From the NCBI GenBank assembly GCA_002918705.1, contig PQKR01000002.1, forward strand, positions 434,001 through 498,000: DNA of 64,000 nt, given 5' to 3'. The position numbers and the translations under genes are program-made. Position 1 is the stretch's first letter. The number at the start of each line of letters is the position of its first letter. The notes beneath the pieces were generated by a model. That model saw nothing but the letters and a program-made list of their open reading frames with translations. It was not told where the DNA came from and made no database searches. This DNA is from Escherichia sp. ESNIH1 (lineage in GTDB: Bacteria; Pseudomonadota; Gammaproteobacteria; Enterobacterales; Enterobacteriaceae). Below, in pieces: positions 43,685 through 52,761 of the stretch.

Positions 43685-46600
43685 ATGATTTATCGCCAGG
43701 GAATAAACTTGTCTGGTAGAAATTATTTTCTCACCAACCTAACCAGAGAACACTTACTGGAGCTAAATAATATGACTCTTTTATCCAGCCCTGCCCTTCA
43801 GCAGGTGGAAACTGCTCTTCAGGTCACTCCCGGCAGCTTTGCAAATAAAAACTACCGCTCTGTCTTCGACATTGCTCGTACGTCACGGAAACAGTTTATC
43901 GCCGACAATATGTCGTGGCTTGGCCTGCGTGGCGGCAAAGCATGGGATCTGGCCGTAGGGCAGGCCCAGCATATTCGCCGCCTGTTTCGGGAAAACCAGC
44001 TAACCCAGCAGATCCGCCTGGGGTTACCACAGAGGCTCAGCGGCCAACGGGCGGTAAGCAGTGCGTCATCAGATAATATTCAGGGGCTTGTTCAGGATGG
44101 CCCGACCTGGCAGAACCAGTTTGCTGAGAACTGGCAGAACTACTGCCAGCCCGGCGCAACGGAAGCTGCTGATTCCCCGGTCAGCTACCTGACCTGGCTC
44201 TATCAGCAGGCACTAAGGTTTGAAGGGGCAATTCAGGCCAGCAGTACAGCGGACCAGGTCATTACCCTGGCCGAGCGGCGTCCGGACCTGGCCACCCTGA
44301 CGGTGGATAACGACGCCGTTAACCAGGTTGTTCCGGCGCTGCAGCTGGTGAACGAAATACTGGAGGAGGGTATCGCCACCGTTCTGCCTGCAGATCAGAG
44401 CGTGGACGAGATCCTGGCGGAAACCCGTTATCCGACGCTTTTGCCGTATCACTTTCCGCATGACCAGGTGGAGCTTGCGCTGCTTAATGCCGGCGTGCCG
44501 CTGGAGGATATTATCGGGCAGACCAGCACCGACTGGCCGTGGTTTCTCAACGGTTCATGGCGTGGAGCGCGCAGCGGTAACAGCACCGGGCTGGCAAGCG
44601 GGCTGGCGCCGGAGCAGCAGACGCTGGTAAGCGAACCCGATAACAGTGATGCCGTTGACATGACGAGTTTCTATAAAACCAATCTCGGACTGGCCACGGC
44701 AGACTATACGCCTTTTATAGATCTCCATACTTTTACCTATCAGCTGGGTATGACCGTGCCGCAGGTGGAGGAGCTGGTAGCGGGGAACGGCGAAGGCAGC
44801 AGCAGCGTAGTTATCTCACCAAATATAACCAGCGCAAATAATATTTATCAAAGCGTTAACAGTTATGATTATGGCGCTTCATTTATTAATAAAAACAGCG
44901 CTAACTCTCTTGAGTTAATATCATCAAGTATAGATTATGTTCTGTCTGGAGAACCCTCTTTTATTTGTGATGCAATAAAAAGGAGTGCAGTCTCCCTGAA
45001 AAGCAGCGAAAACCAATACATAACAATATACGATGATTTTACAACTGTCGGTAATAATAAGTCTAATTTCTCGATGGGTTTTTGGGTGAATATAAATAGC
45101 ACCCCATCTGGTGATGTGATGATTAGCGGTAACACAAAAATATCTAACGGTGATCGCTCAAAAGATTTCGGTTTCTCTATTCTAGGGATGTCAGGAAAGT
45201 TTGACTTAAACGTAACCGATGAGAAAGGTAACTTTAAAAACGTTCAAATAGCTTATGCTTATAATGAATGGAATTATTTTATATTCTCTGTCGATTGGCA
45301 AAATAACCAATTGATTATTTGTAAACGAACGTCTGGCATAGATAAGGATGTAAAATCGGCCACCATCGATTTATCTTCCTTGACTGAAGGTATGCCTGCT
45401 GTAAATAAATGGTATTTTAATAATGATAGTGGTGAAGATTATTATCAGCGATTTGGTCGAAGTGCCACGATTGACATTCAGGAAGTGGCTGTGTGGGATT
45501 TTGCACTCACAACCGATGAGATGTCGGCAATTTCTGCATCGACGCTCCCCGCTGGTGGGCGCACTGATATGCTTAAATTTTATCCCTTCTTTTCTGAATC
45601 TACTATTTTTTTTAATAACCTCTCCGATGCCCGCATGGACCGCATCAACCGGATGGTGCGCCTGCAGCGCTGGCTGGACCTGAGCTATGAGGAGACCGAC
45701 CTGCTGCTCAGCGCCTGCATCCGCGCTCAGGGCACAGATAACACTGACTTCTCCCTTAACGCACACACCCTGCGTGCGCTGGGCGTCTTCCGCCACTGGC
45801 AGCAGACGTACGGCGTAAATGCCTTTGAGTTTGCTGCCTTGCTGGACCAGATTACTCCGTACGCCATTTCGCCTGCGGTGCCGTTTTTCGACCAGGTGTT
45901 CAACTCCCCGTCGCTGTTTGACGAGCCGTTCGCCATCACCGGTGAAACCGTTAATTACGCAGCAGTAACCGGCGACAGCGCCCGCACGGTGCGGCAGATG
46001 TGCGCCGGGCTGGACATCACCCAGGCGCAGTTCCGGGTGCTGGCAGACAAAGTGGCGGCAGAGCAGGGCAGTAAAACCGACAAAACCTTCCCGCTGACGC
46101 TTCCGGTAGTGTCGGCCTTCTACCGGCTGGTGATGGTGCCGCGCTGGCTGGGGCTGTCCTTTGCCGACGGCGCGGCGCTGCTGAGCCTGGCGGGCGAGGG
46201 TGATACGGCCTGGGCCGCGCTGGCGGGTGTGCCGCAGCTGGCAGCGCTCACCGATGGTCAGCCTGCGGGCGGGGATGTCCTTGACCTGCTGATGGCCCTG
46301 GACGCGGCAGCAGAGTGGGCGGCCGACCACAAGCTGTCGTGGGTAAAAAACTGGCTGACGTTGCAGTCGGGAACCGCTGTGCCTGCTTCCACAGATTTAG
46401 AATTTTCAAATACCTCATTAGTAAACGGTAAGTTTGGGCAAGGCATACAAACGCGTACTGCTGATAACAGCTATATCTATTTTCACCCTTATGGAAAAAT
46501 TGCACAGGCGATGAAAGGCGATAAGTCATTTACATTGGGGTTCTGGGTGAATCGACTTCATTATGATACAAGACGAGATCCGGTGACCTCAAATAGTGGC

Positions 46601-48103
46601 GATGCAAATGTTCCTTCTTGTTCCTCAGGTCATTCTCTAAGCTGTTACCAGGGGAGTGATGCTAGTGATTCAGATGCTGTAATTGCCTATTTAGTGGATG
46701 ATAATGGAAATTCAGTTAGTTCCGGCTGGAAAGGCTATATATTAGGCCTTAATAGCTGGCATTACATTGCCTTAACTTGGGATGCTACAAATAAACAGGC
46801 GGTTTGGTATATATATGATGGCCATGATTATAATACTTTTCTGCTAGATGGCTCAAGGCTGAATGCTATTACAACCGCGGCAGGCTTCACGTGGGCCTTT
46901 AATATTTGCGGGGATTTAAAACATCATAGCGAGGCTAAAGAAGATGTTCCCAATTTTATCTATGACGATATTTCTGTATTTGATGGGGTATTAACTGCTG
47001 ATGATATTAATGCTCTTGCCACTTCAGGAACACCTATTGCTGAAACAGATATATCAGGTTTTTCAGCAAACTGTATATGGAAATTGGTGCTGCAGCCTGA
47101 TATGGACGCGCTGGTGGCGACGGCCGCCACGGTAAACTTTGTCAACGGCATCAAACAGCAGCTGCCCGCGGCGCTGCTGCGTGAAGAGAGCTTTGCGGCC
47201 GTTCCGCTGCCTGCCGGTTCAACGGCCAGCGGCTGGCTATCACTGTTCCCGGACCTGATAGACGGCAATGGTCTGGTGCAGGTGGCCGCGACGGATGACA
47301 GCACCATCGCGGCGATGGTGGATGCAGATATCACCCGTGCCGGTATCACCTTCGCCTCCGAGTCCGACCGTGAGCAGGCCATCAGCAGCCTCTCCGGCAT
47401 CATTAACCAGGCCCGCCTTGCACAAAATGGCATTGCCGACAGTGCGCTGGCGCAGCTGTTCAGCACCGGCCAGTCCCTGCCGCCCTTCTTGCTGAACTGG
47501 GCAAATGACAGCGAATACCGGCTTCTCTCTGACTCACTGGCCCTGAACAGCAGCGCAGCGCTCACCGACCCCTGCCAGGTGCCTGCGGCTTATCTCACCT
47601 CACTTTTTGCCATCGGTCAGCGGGCGGGCATCAGCACCGCCTTCACCCTGACGCCGGCCACCCTGAGCCTGTTCCTTACCCACCCTGACTGGTTCGGGGT
47701 AAGCGACACCACGCTCTCTCTCACGCTGCTCTACCGGTTCAGCCGCTACGGCGACTGGCTGAAGGTGGCGGGAGACGAGGACCAGGTGCTGGCGTACCTC
47801 AGCTGGGTCAACGGTGTCACGGCGCCGGATGCGGCAAAGGCCGCTGAGGCGCTGGCGCTGCTGCTGGACTGGGAGAGCAGCGAGGTGGCGGATGCCACGG
47901 CGTCGCTGCCCGGCAGTCTGGCGAAGACCGTCACCGATGTGGACTACGTGATGCGCCTGCAGCAGCTCTCGGCACAGACAGGGCTGTCGGTGACGCCGCT
48001 GCTGGAGACAGGAGAGCTTGCGCCGGGCGGCGTAAGCGATACCTGGGACGCCTGGCAGTCGGCAGGCGAGTCGCTGGTCGCAGCCCAGAGCGGACAGCAG
48101 TAA
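43685..48103 (+). CDS. Tc toxin A subunit, N-terminal half (TcaA/YenA1-type) with two lectin-like inserts
   Basis: This 1472-aa protein is the first part of a split TcA, the pore-forming pentamer that delivers Tc toxins. Frame motifs typical of TcA N-terminal (VRP1-like) shell regions include FDIARTSRKQFIAD (about 60), PVSYLTWLYQQAL (about 165), LPYHFPHDQVELALLNAGVPL (about 260) and LSDARMDRINRMVRLQRWLDLSYEETDLLL (about 650). Two modules, about 415-645 and 900-1134, look LamG/concanavalin-like, each with a GFWVN strand, a W-Y strand and a closing DI-V-D--LT-DE/DD motif. Without them the protein would be about 1000 aa, like TcaA. The modules are AT-rich. An alternative start is the ATG at 43772 with GGAG nine bases upstream. 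Confidence 0.88.
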   Translation: MIYRQGINLSGRNYFLTNLTREHLLELNNMTLLSSPALQQVETALQVTPGSFANKNYRSVFDIARTSRKQFIADNMSWLGLRGGKAWDLAVGQAQHIRRLFRENQLTQQIRLGLPQRLSGQRAVSSASSDNIQGLVQDGPTWQNQFAENWQNYCQPGATEAADSPVSYLTWLYQQALRFEGAIQASSTADQVITLAERRPDLATLTVDNDAVNQVVPALQLVNEILEEGIATVLPADQSVDEILAETRYPTLLPYHFPHDQVELALLNAGVPLEDIIGQTSTDWPWFLNGSWRGARSGNSTGLASGLAPEQQTLVSEPDNSDAVDMTSFYKTNLGLATADYTPFIDLHTFTYQLGMTVPQVEELVAGNGEGSSSVVISPNITSANNIYQSVNSYDYGASFINKNSANSLELISSSIDYVLSGEPSFICDAIKRSAVSLKSSENQYITIYDDFTTVGNNKSNFSMGFWVNINSTPSGDVMISGNTKISNGDRSKDFGFSILGMSGKFDLNVTDEKGNFKNVQIAYAYNEWNYFIFSVDWQNNQLIICKRTSGIDKDVKSATIDLSSLTEGMPAVNKWYFNNDSGEDYYQRFGRSATIDIQEVAVWDFALTTDEMSAISASTLPAGGRTDMLKFYPFFSESTIFFNNLSDARMDRINRMVRLQRWLDLSYEETDLLLSACIRAQGTDNTDFSLNAHTLRALGVFRHWQQTYGVNAFEFAALLDQITPYAISPAVPFFDQVFNSPSLFDEPFAITGETVNYAAVTGDSARTVRQMCAGLDITQAQFRVLADKVAAEQGSKTDKTFPLTLPVVSAFYRLVMVPRWLGLSFADGAALLSLAGEGDTAWAALAGVPQLAALTDGQPAGGDVLDLLMALDAAAEWAADHKLSWVKNWLTLQSGTAVPASTDLEFSNTSLVNGKFGQGIQTRTADNSYIYFHPYGKIAQAMKGDKSFTLGFWVNRLHYDTRRDPVTSNSGDANVPSCSSGHSLSCYQGSDASDSDAVIAYLVDDNGNSVSSGWKGYILGLNSWHYIALTWDATNKQAVWYIYDGHDYNTFLLDGSRLNAITTAAGFTWAFNICGDLKHHSEAKEDVPNFIYDDISVFDGVLTADDINALATSGTPIAETDISGFSANCIWKLVLQPDMDALVATAATVNFVNGIKQQLPAALLREESFAAVPLPAGSTASGWLSLFPDLIDGNGLVQVAATDDSTIAAMVDADITRAGITFASESDREQAISSLSGIINQARLAQNGIADSALAQLFSTGQSLPPFLLNWANDSEYRLLSDSLALNSSAALTDPCQVPAAYLTSLFAIGQRAGISTAFTLTPATLSLFLTHPDWFGVSDTTLSLTLLYRFSRYGDWLKVAGDEDQVLAYLSWVNGVTAPDAAKAAEALALLLDWESSEVADATASLPGSLAKTVTDVDYVMRLQQLSAQTGLSVTPLLETGELAPGGVSDTWDAWQSAGESLVAAQSGQQ
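44815..45620 (+). other. AT-rich segment encoding lectin-like module 1 in TcA part 1
   Basis: Composition turns abruptly AT-rich within the reading frame and back to GC-rich at about 45620. It encodes the segment around FSMGFWVNINS, EWNYFIFSVDW and DIQEVAVWDFALTTDEM, a LamG-like beta-sandwich pattern. Confidence 0.75.
46385..47085 (+). other. AT-rich segment encoding lectin-like module 2 in TcA part 1
   Basis: This second in-frame AT-rich insert has the same strand order: FTLGFWVNRLH, SWHYIALTWDATN, and YDDISVFDGVLTADDIN. Similarity to module 1 suggests duplication or repeated acquisition. Confidence 0.75.
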
Positions 48104-48119
48104 TTCCGATCTTTTAAAT

Positions 48120-48142
48120 GCGGCACAGTAACGCTGTGCCGC
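48120..48142 (+). other. hairpin between the two TcA genes
   Basis: GCGGCACAG, TAACG loop, CTGTGCCGC: nine perfect pairs followed by GCTTATT. The U-run is weak, so partial termination or mRNA processing between the two A genes is more likely than full termination. Confidence 0.6.
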
Positions 48143-48173
48143 GCTTATTCCTCAATTTAAAGGTTGATACATT

Positions 48174-51100
48174 ATGAGCATTGATATAGCGGCATCACTG
48201 AATGAACATCAGCGTAACGCTCTGCTGTCTTATTATCTGGGGCAGTATATTCCTGCCAACGGCAACGACGATCTGGTCAATCTGGTTCAAACGCCGGAAG
48301 ACGTCTACGAGTATCTGCTGATCGATCCGCTGGTCAGCAACGCAGTGCCCACCTCCCGTGTAGCGCAGGCGATGTCGAGTATTCAGCAGTACATTAACGG
48401 CATTATCATGAACATGGAGCCGGGCTACCAGACCCAATACCTCGACCCGGATGACATCAACAGATGGAAAGAGGGCCTGAGCCAATATGATATTTGGGCG
48501 GGTGAAGTAGAGCTGGATACCTATCCGGAAAACTATATCGACCCGACGCTGCGCCAGAGCCAAACCGCCTACTTTAAAGATCTCATCACCGATCTGAATC
48601 AGAACACTATCAGCAACGACACGGCCCAGCAGGCGGTGATGAACTACCTGAACAAGTTTGAACAGGTGGCGAACCTGACCATTGTCAGTGGATATCTGGA
48701 TAGTACCGACCAGACGGATGGTATCTACTATTTTCTTGGTAAATCTACCTCGTCGCCCGTGCAGTATTATTGGCGCTCGTTTGATATGCGGAAGAATATA
48801 GATAACGTCGTATCTACCGATGCGTGGTCCGAGTGGTATCCAATGAATACTGCATTAGCTGAGGACAATGTTCAGGGTATTCCACGTCTCGCCTATTTTA
48901 ATAACCGACTATATCTTTTCTGGTTTGAAAAGACTACGGGAGGTAATATTACAGGAACAACTGAGGGTGAAACCTATGATATGATTACTGCTTACTCCTC
49001 ATTCTGTGACTTTAGTAATAATTGGACGTCGCCATTTGCGATGATGTCTATAAATAATGATATTAAAGCAGCAGGTGGTAATGGTGAACGTGATGATTAC
49101 TGTGATCCATTATTTTCAAGTAAATATTTATGTACTGCTTGCGGCTATAATGTCAATGATAATGCTCTGACGGTTTCACTTTATTCGGGCGATACTGCTG
49201 AAACGGATAAAGCCGCCACAGTTGGCTATAATGACTTCTCAATCTATATTGATTACTGGTTTAATCTCACACGCCAAAAATCTTCAACTACAGCTGACAT
49301 TGCTTCTGTGCTGTCTCAATATCTTTTTGCCTATCTGGAAACTCCTGAGTTAACTAGTGCACAACAGAAAATTCAATCCAAATTTATTTATGACAAGTTT
49401 GAGATTAAAAAAATTGAACTGCAAACTGATGTAGAGTACAAAGCGTTTGTTAATTCTGGGCTGAAGTTGCCTGCCCTGGATAGAGATAATGTTAATTTAG
49501 TTTATAATGCAGATGGGTCCTTTATTGTAAATATAAGCATTCCTCTTTCTACGTCTTTATCTGAGGCTTATAAAAACTCTATTTCAGTATTTAATGGGGA
49601 TGCTACCTTTTACTTTGATGCATATGCCGGTAATGGCGGTAAGTTTAAAAACATGTATTTTATTTGCAACACAGATCATCATTATAATTTTGTATCAACA
49701 ACAGTGAATTATACCTATGTTACCAGTCAAGGTGGTCCAGAAAACACTACGTTATCTCACATATATGACGTTACCGCCCAAGATCTGTATTTGGATGGTG
49801 ATTGGATTGATAGTATACCTGTAAAATTTAACTTTGGTGCGTATGATGTCATTTTCTGGAATACTAGCGGAGAGTGGGGTCTTCATTTTGTAATGGATTT
49901 CTTGATGGATAAGGATTGCTCTCCATGGTATATGGATGTGTACTCCAGTGATCGTCCCTCCTGCTGGATGTCAGGGGAGTTAATATATACTGAACAAAAA
50001 AACTCCTTTCCATCATCCAGTGCTTTGCTACCAATTACTATCAGCAGTTTTACGGAGCAACAGTTAAGTTTAGATGAATTTCAATTCTACTTTTCATTTG
50101 GTTATAGAGATGATTCAGGTTATGGGATTCAAAGCGAATATGAAATAGGTTTATTTAAGCAGTTAAGCTCTCCCGTTGTACCCATTATTTCAACCAGAGC
50201 TGATATTAATTTAGGCACTGCTATTTTTCTTGAATTTACTGGCAATTTCGAAGATGGTACGCTGATTGCCCCCATTCGCCTTAATACCCTTTTCGTAAAG
50301 GAGCTTATTAATAAAGCCAACGTCAGTATTGACGATTTACTTAACTGGAACACTCAGCTGACTCTTGAACCAGGTATGACGGACGACACCGCTGTCCCCA
50401 TGGACTTCAGCGGTGCGAACGGCATCTACTTCTGGGAGCTGTTCTTCTATATGCCGTACCTGGTGGCGTGGCGTCTGAGCCAGGAGGAGGAGTACAGCGA
50501 CGCATTAGGCTGGTACAACTACATCTTCGACCCTGCCGCCCGCGGGCGCGATAACAGCAGTGATATTCGCCAGCAATACCCCGAACCCGACTACTGGAGC
50601 GTACGTCCGCTGGTGGAGAACGCCTCAACTTCCCTGAAGAGCAGCGCGGTCTGGCTCACCACCGATCCTGATGCGCTGGCTTCCGCTTATCCCGTCCACT
50701 ATCGGAAAGCGGTGTTTATGGCCTACGTCAGTACTCTGATGGCGGCCGCCGATGCCAGCTACCGCCTGCTGACCAACGACGGTCTGAGCCTCGCCCGGTT
50801 ACAGTACGGCCAGGTAAAGGACCTGCTTGGTATCCGTCCCGACACCCTTATTGTTAACCACTGGGCACCGGAGACCCTGGCCGAGCTGGCGGATACCACA
50901 CAGAACAACGTAGCGCTGCTGAACTATGAGCAGCAGGTTACGCCGCTGCCTGCCTTCCCGGGAAAGCTTAGCGTGGCGGCAGACGTGGCCATCAGCGACA
51001 GCTTTATGGCGCCGGTTAACAGTCAGCTGCTGGGCTACTGGAACACGCTGGACTCCCGCCTCTACAACCTGCGCCACCAGCTCACCATCGATGGCCTGCC

Positions 51101-52712
51101 AATGACGGTTCCGCTCTATGCCCCGCCAGTTAACCCGACGGTGCTGATGGCGCAGAGCGTGCAGGGCGGATCCCTGATCGGCACCTCCTCAGGCATGACG
51201 GTCACCGTTCCGCCATACCGCTTTACCACCATGCTGCAGAGCGCCCGGGCCGCCGTCTCGACGCTGAGCCAGTTCGGCCAGACTCTGCTCAGCTATTATG
51301 AGCGCAAAGATGCGACGGATCTTCAGGAGCTGGATGCCCAGCTGGCGCTGAATATCTCTGCCTTCACCTTAACTCTGGGGCAGAACGCGATTGACGCCCT
51401 CGATCAGGATAAAACCGTGCTGGAGGCCAGCCGCAGCATGGCTCAGCAGCGCTACGATCACTACTTCGGCCTCTACACTAACGGTGTCTCTGCAGGGGAG
51501 ACCAGCGCAATGGTACTGCGCGACAGCGCATCCGCTTCGATGACCGCCGCCTCGCCGCTGCTTACTGCTGGTATGGCAATGCGTACTATCCCCAATATCT
51601 TCGGTCTGGCGGACGGTGGCGAAGATATAGGTGCTCCGACGCTGGCTGCCGGGATCGTATTGCAGCTGACCGGGGAGATCACCGGACTTGCCGCCCAGCA
51701 GACGGAGATCTCCGAGAGCTATCGCCGCCGCAGTGAAGAGTGGCAGATCCAGTACCAGCAGGCGCAGTCGGAGATCAACACACTCAATGCCCAGCTTGAT
51801 GCGCTGGCAGTGCGCCGACAGGGTGCGGTGACCTCGCTGCAGCTGGCCCAGGCGCAGCAGAATAATTTGAAGTCTACTCTGAGCTTCCTGACGACCCGCT
51901 TTACCCAGTCCTCGCTCTATAACTGGCTGACCGGGCAGCTGTCGGCGCTTTACTACCAGGCCTATGATGCAGTGCTCTCCCTCTGCCTGAGCGCTCAGGC
52001 CTGCTGGCAATATGAGATGGGGGATATGACCTCTACCTTTATCCAGACTGGCGCATGGAACGACAGCTACCACGGTCTGCTGGTTGGCGAGACGCTGGCG
52101 CTTAATCTTCAGCAGTTGGAGTCCGCCTGGCTGTCGCGTAACGCGCGCCGCATGGAGCTGACCAAAACGATCTCTCTGAAGCAGCTCGACAGCGATGCCT
52201 TTACCAGCCTGGTAGCGGACGGTACCACGACGTTCTCACTCAAAGAGTCACTGTTCGATAACGACTACCCGGGCCACTACCTGCGGCAAATTAAGTTTGT
52301 CACCGTCTCACTGCCCGCACTGGTAGGGCCGTATCAGGATGTGCGGATGACGCTGACCCAGTCCGGCAGCCGTACGTTGTTGAAAGCGGATATTGACGGT
52401 GTGAACTACCTCAACGACAGCACGAAAGGCAGCGCCAGCAACATCGTCACTAACCTGCGGGCCAGCCAGCAGATTGCGGTGTCACAGGGGATGAACGATA
52501 GCGGAATGTTCATGCTGAACTTCGGGGATGAGCGCTACCTGCCATTTGAGGGAACGGGGGCCATATCCGACTGGCAGATTAGCTTCCCAAATGCCACTTC
52601 AGCCGAGCAACAGGCGCTGCTGCAATCTCTGAATGACGTCATTATCCAGGTGCACTACACCGCGGTGTACGGCGGCAGCACCTTTGAGCAGGCGGTTAGC
52701 GGAACGCTGTGA
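48174..52712 (+). CDS. Tc toxin A subunit, C-terminal half (TcaB/YenA2-type)
   Basis: This 1512-aa second half of the split TcA begins with an ABC-toxin N-terminal-like region (HQRNALLSYYLG, residues 12-23), then a neuraminidase-like beta-rich region and receptor-binding modules (about 175-720). The pore and TcB-binding part follows: SGANGIYFWELFFYMPYLVAWRL near 745, FDPAARG, and long helices with heptads at about 1180-1290 that form the translocation channel. The central block (about 48,700-50,330) is AT-rich, the ends GC-rich, showing that the exposed domains were exchanged. YenA2 and TcaB are shorter, about 1190-1360 aa. It should assemble with part 1 into the injection device. Confidence 0.9.
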   Translation: MSIDIAASLNEHQRNALLSYYLGQYIPANGNDDLVNLVQTPEDVYEYLLIDPLVSNAVPTSRVAQAMSSIQQYINGIIMNMEPGYQTQYLDPDDINRWKEGLSQYDIWAGEVELDTYPENYIDPTLRQSQTAYFKDLITDLNQNTISNDTAQQAVMNYLNKFEQVANLTIVSGYLDSTDQTDGIYYFLGKSTSSPVQYYWRSFDMRKNIDNVVSTDAWSEWYPMNTALAEDNVQGIPRLAYFNNRLYLFWFEKTTGGNITGTTEGETYDMITAYSSFCDFSNNWTSPFAMMSINNDIKAAGGNGERDDYCDPLFSSKYLCTACGYNVNDNALTVSLYSGDTAETDKAATVGYNDFSIYIDYWFNLTRQKSSTTADIASVLSQYLFAYLETPELTSAQQKIQSKFIYDKFEIKKIELQTDVEYKAFVNSGLKLPALDRDNVNLVYNADGSFIVNISIPLSTSLSEAYKNSISVFNGDATFYFDAYAGNGGKFKNMYFICNTDHHYNFVSTTVNYTYVTSQGGPENTTLSHIYDVTAQDLYLDGDWIDSIPVKFNFGAYDVIFWNTSGEWGLHFVMDFLMDKDCSPWYMDVYSSDRPSCWMSGELIYTEQKNSFPSSSALLPITISSFTEQQLSLDEFQFYFSFGYRDDSGYGIQSEYEIGLFKQLSSPVVPIISTRADINLGTAIFLEFTGNFEDGTLIAPIRLNTLFVKELINKANVSIDDLLNWNTQLTLEPGMTDDTAVPMDFSGANGIYFWELFFYMPYLVAWRLSQEEEYSDALGWYNYIFDPAARGRDNSSDIRQQYPEPDYWSVRPLVENASTSLKSSAVWLTTDPDALASAYPVHYRKAVFMAYVSTLMAAADASYRLLTNDGLSLARLQYGQVKDLLGIRPDTLIVNHWAPETLAELADTTQNNVALLNYEQQVTPLPAFPGKLSVAADVAISDSFMAPVNSQLLGYWNTLDSRLYNLRHQLTIDGLPMTVPLYAPPVNPTVLMAQSVQGGSLIGTSSGMTVTVPPYRFTTMLQSARAAVSTLSQFGQTLLSYYERKDATDLQELDAQLALNISAFTLTLGQNAIDALDQDKTVLEASRSMAQQRYDHYFGLYTNGVSAGETSAMVLRDSASASMTAASPLLTAGMAMRTIPNIFGLADGGEDIGAPTLAAGIVLQLTGEITGLAAQQTEISESYRRRSEEWQIQYQQAQSEINTLNAQLDALAVRRQGAVTSLQLAQAQQNNLKSTLSFLTTRFTQSSLYNWLTGQLSALYYQAYDAVLSLCLSAQACWQYEMGDMTSTFIQTGAWNDSYHGLLVGETLALNLQQLESAWLSRNARRMELTKTISLKQLDSDAFTSLVADGTTTFSLKESLFDNDYPGHYLRQIKFVTVSLPALVGPYQDVRMTLTQSGSRTLLKADIDGVNYLNDSTKGSASNIVTNLRASQQIAVSQGMNDSGMFMLNFGDERYLPFEGTGAISDWQISFPNATSAEQQALLQSLNDVIIQVHYTAVYGGSTFEQAVSGTL
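48700..50330 (+). other. AT-rich variable core of TcA part 2
   Basis: About 1.6 kb of in-frame AT-rich sequence lies between GC-rich ends. It encodes the beta-strand-rich region (residues about 175-720) expected to hold neuraminidase-like and receptor-binding domains. Confidence 0.7.
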
Positions 52713-52723
52713 GAGACATCATG

Positions 52724-52745
52724 CGGGCCGTCTGCTGGCGGTCCG
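52724..52745 (+). other. hairpin between TcA part 2 and TcB genes
   Basis: CGGGCCG (52724-52730) pairs with CGGTCCG (52739-52745) including one G-U pair; TTT follows. It is the second hairpin at a junction in this operon. Confidence 0.5.
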
Positions 52746-52761
52746 TTTCAGGAGATTATTT

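Noticed and set aside
45371..46330. 319-codon minus-strand frame inside TcA part 1
   Set aside because: Antisense to a well-supported toxin gene; low-complexity His/Arg/Gln composition typical of shadows.
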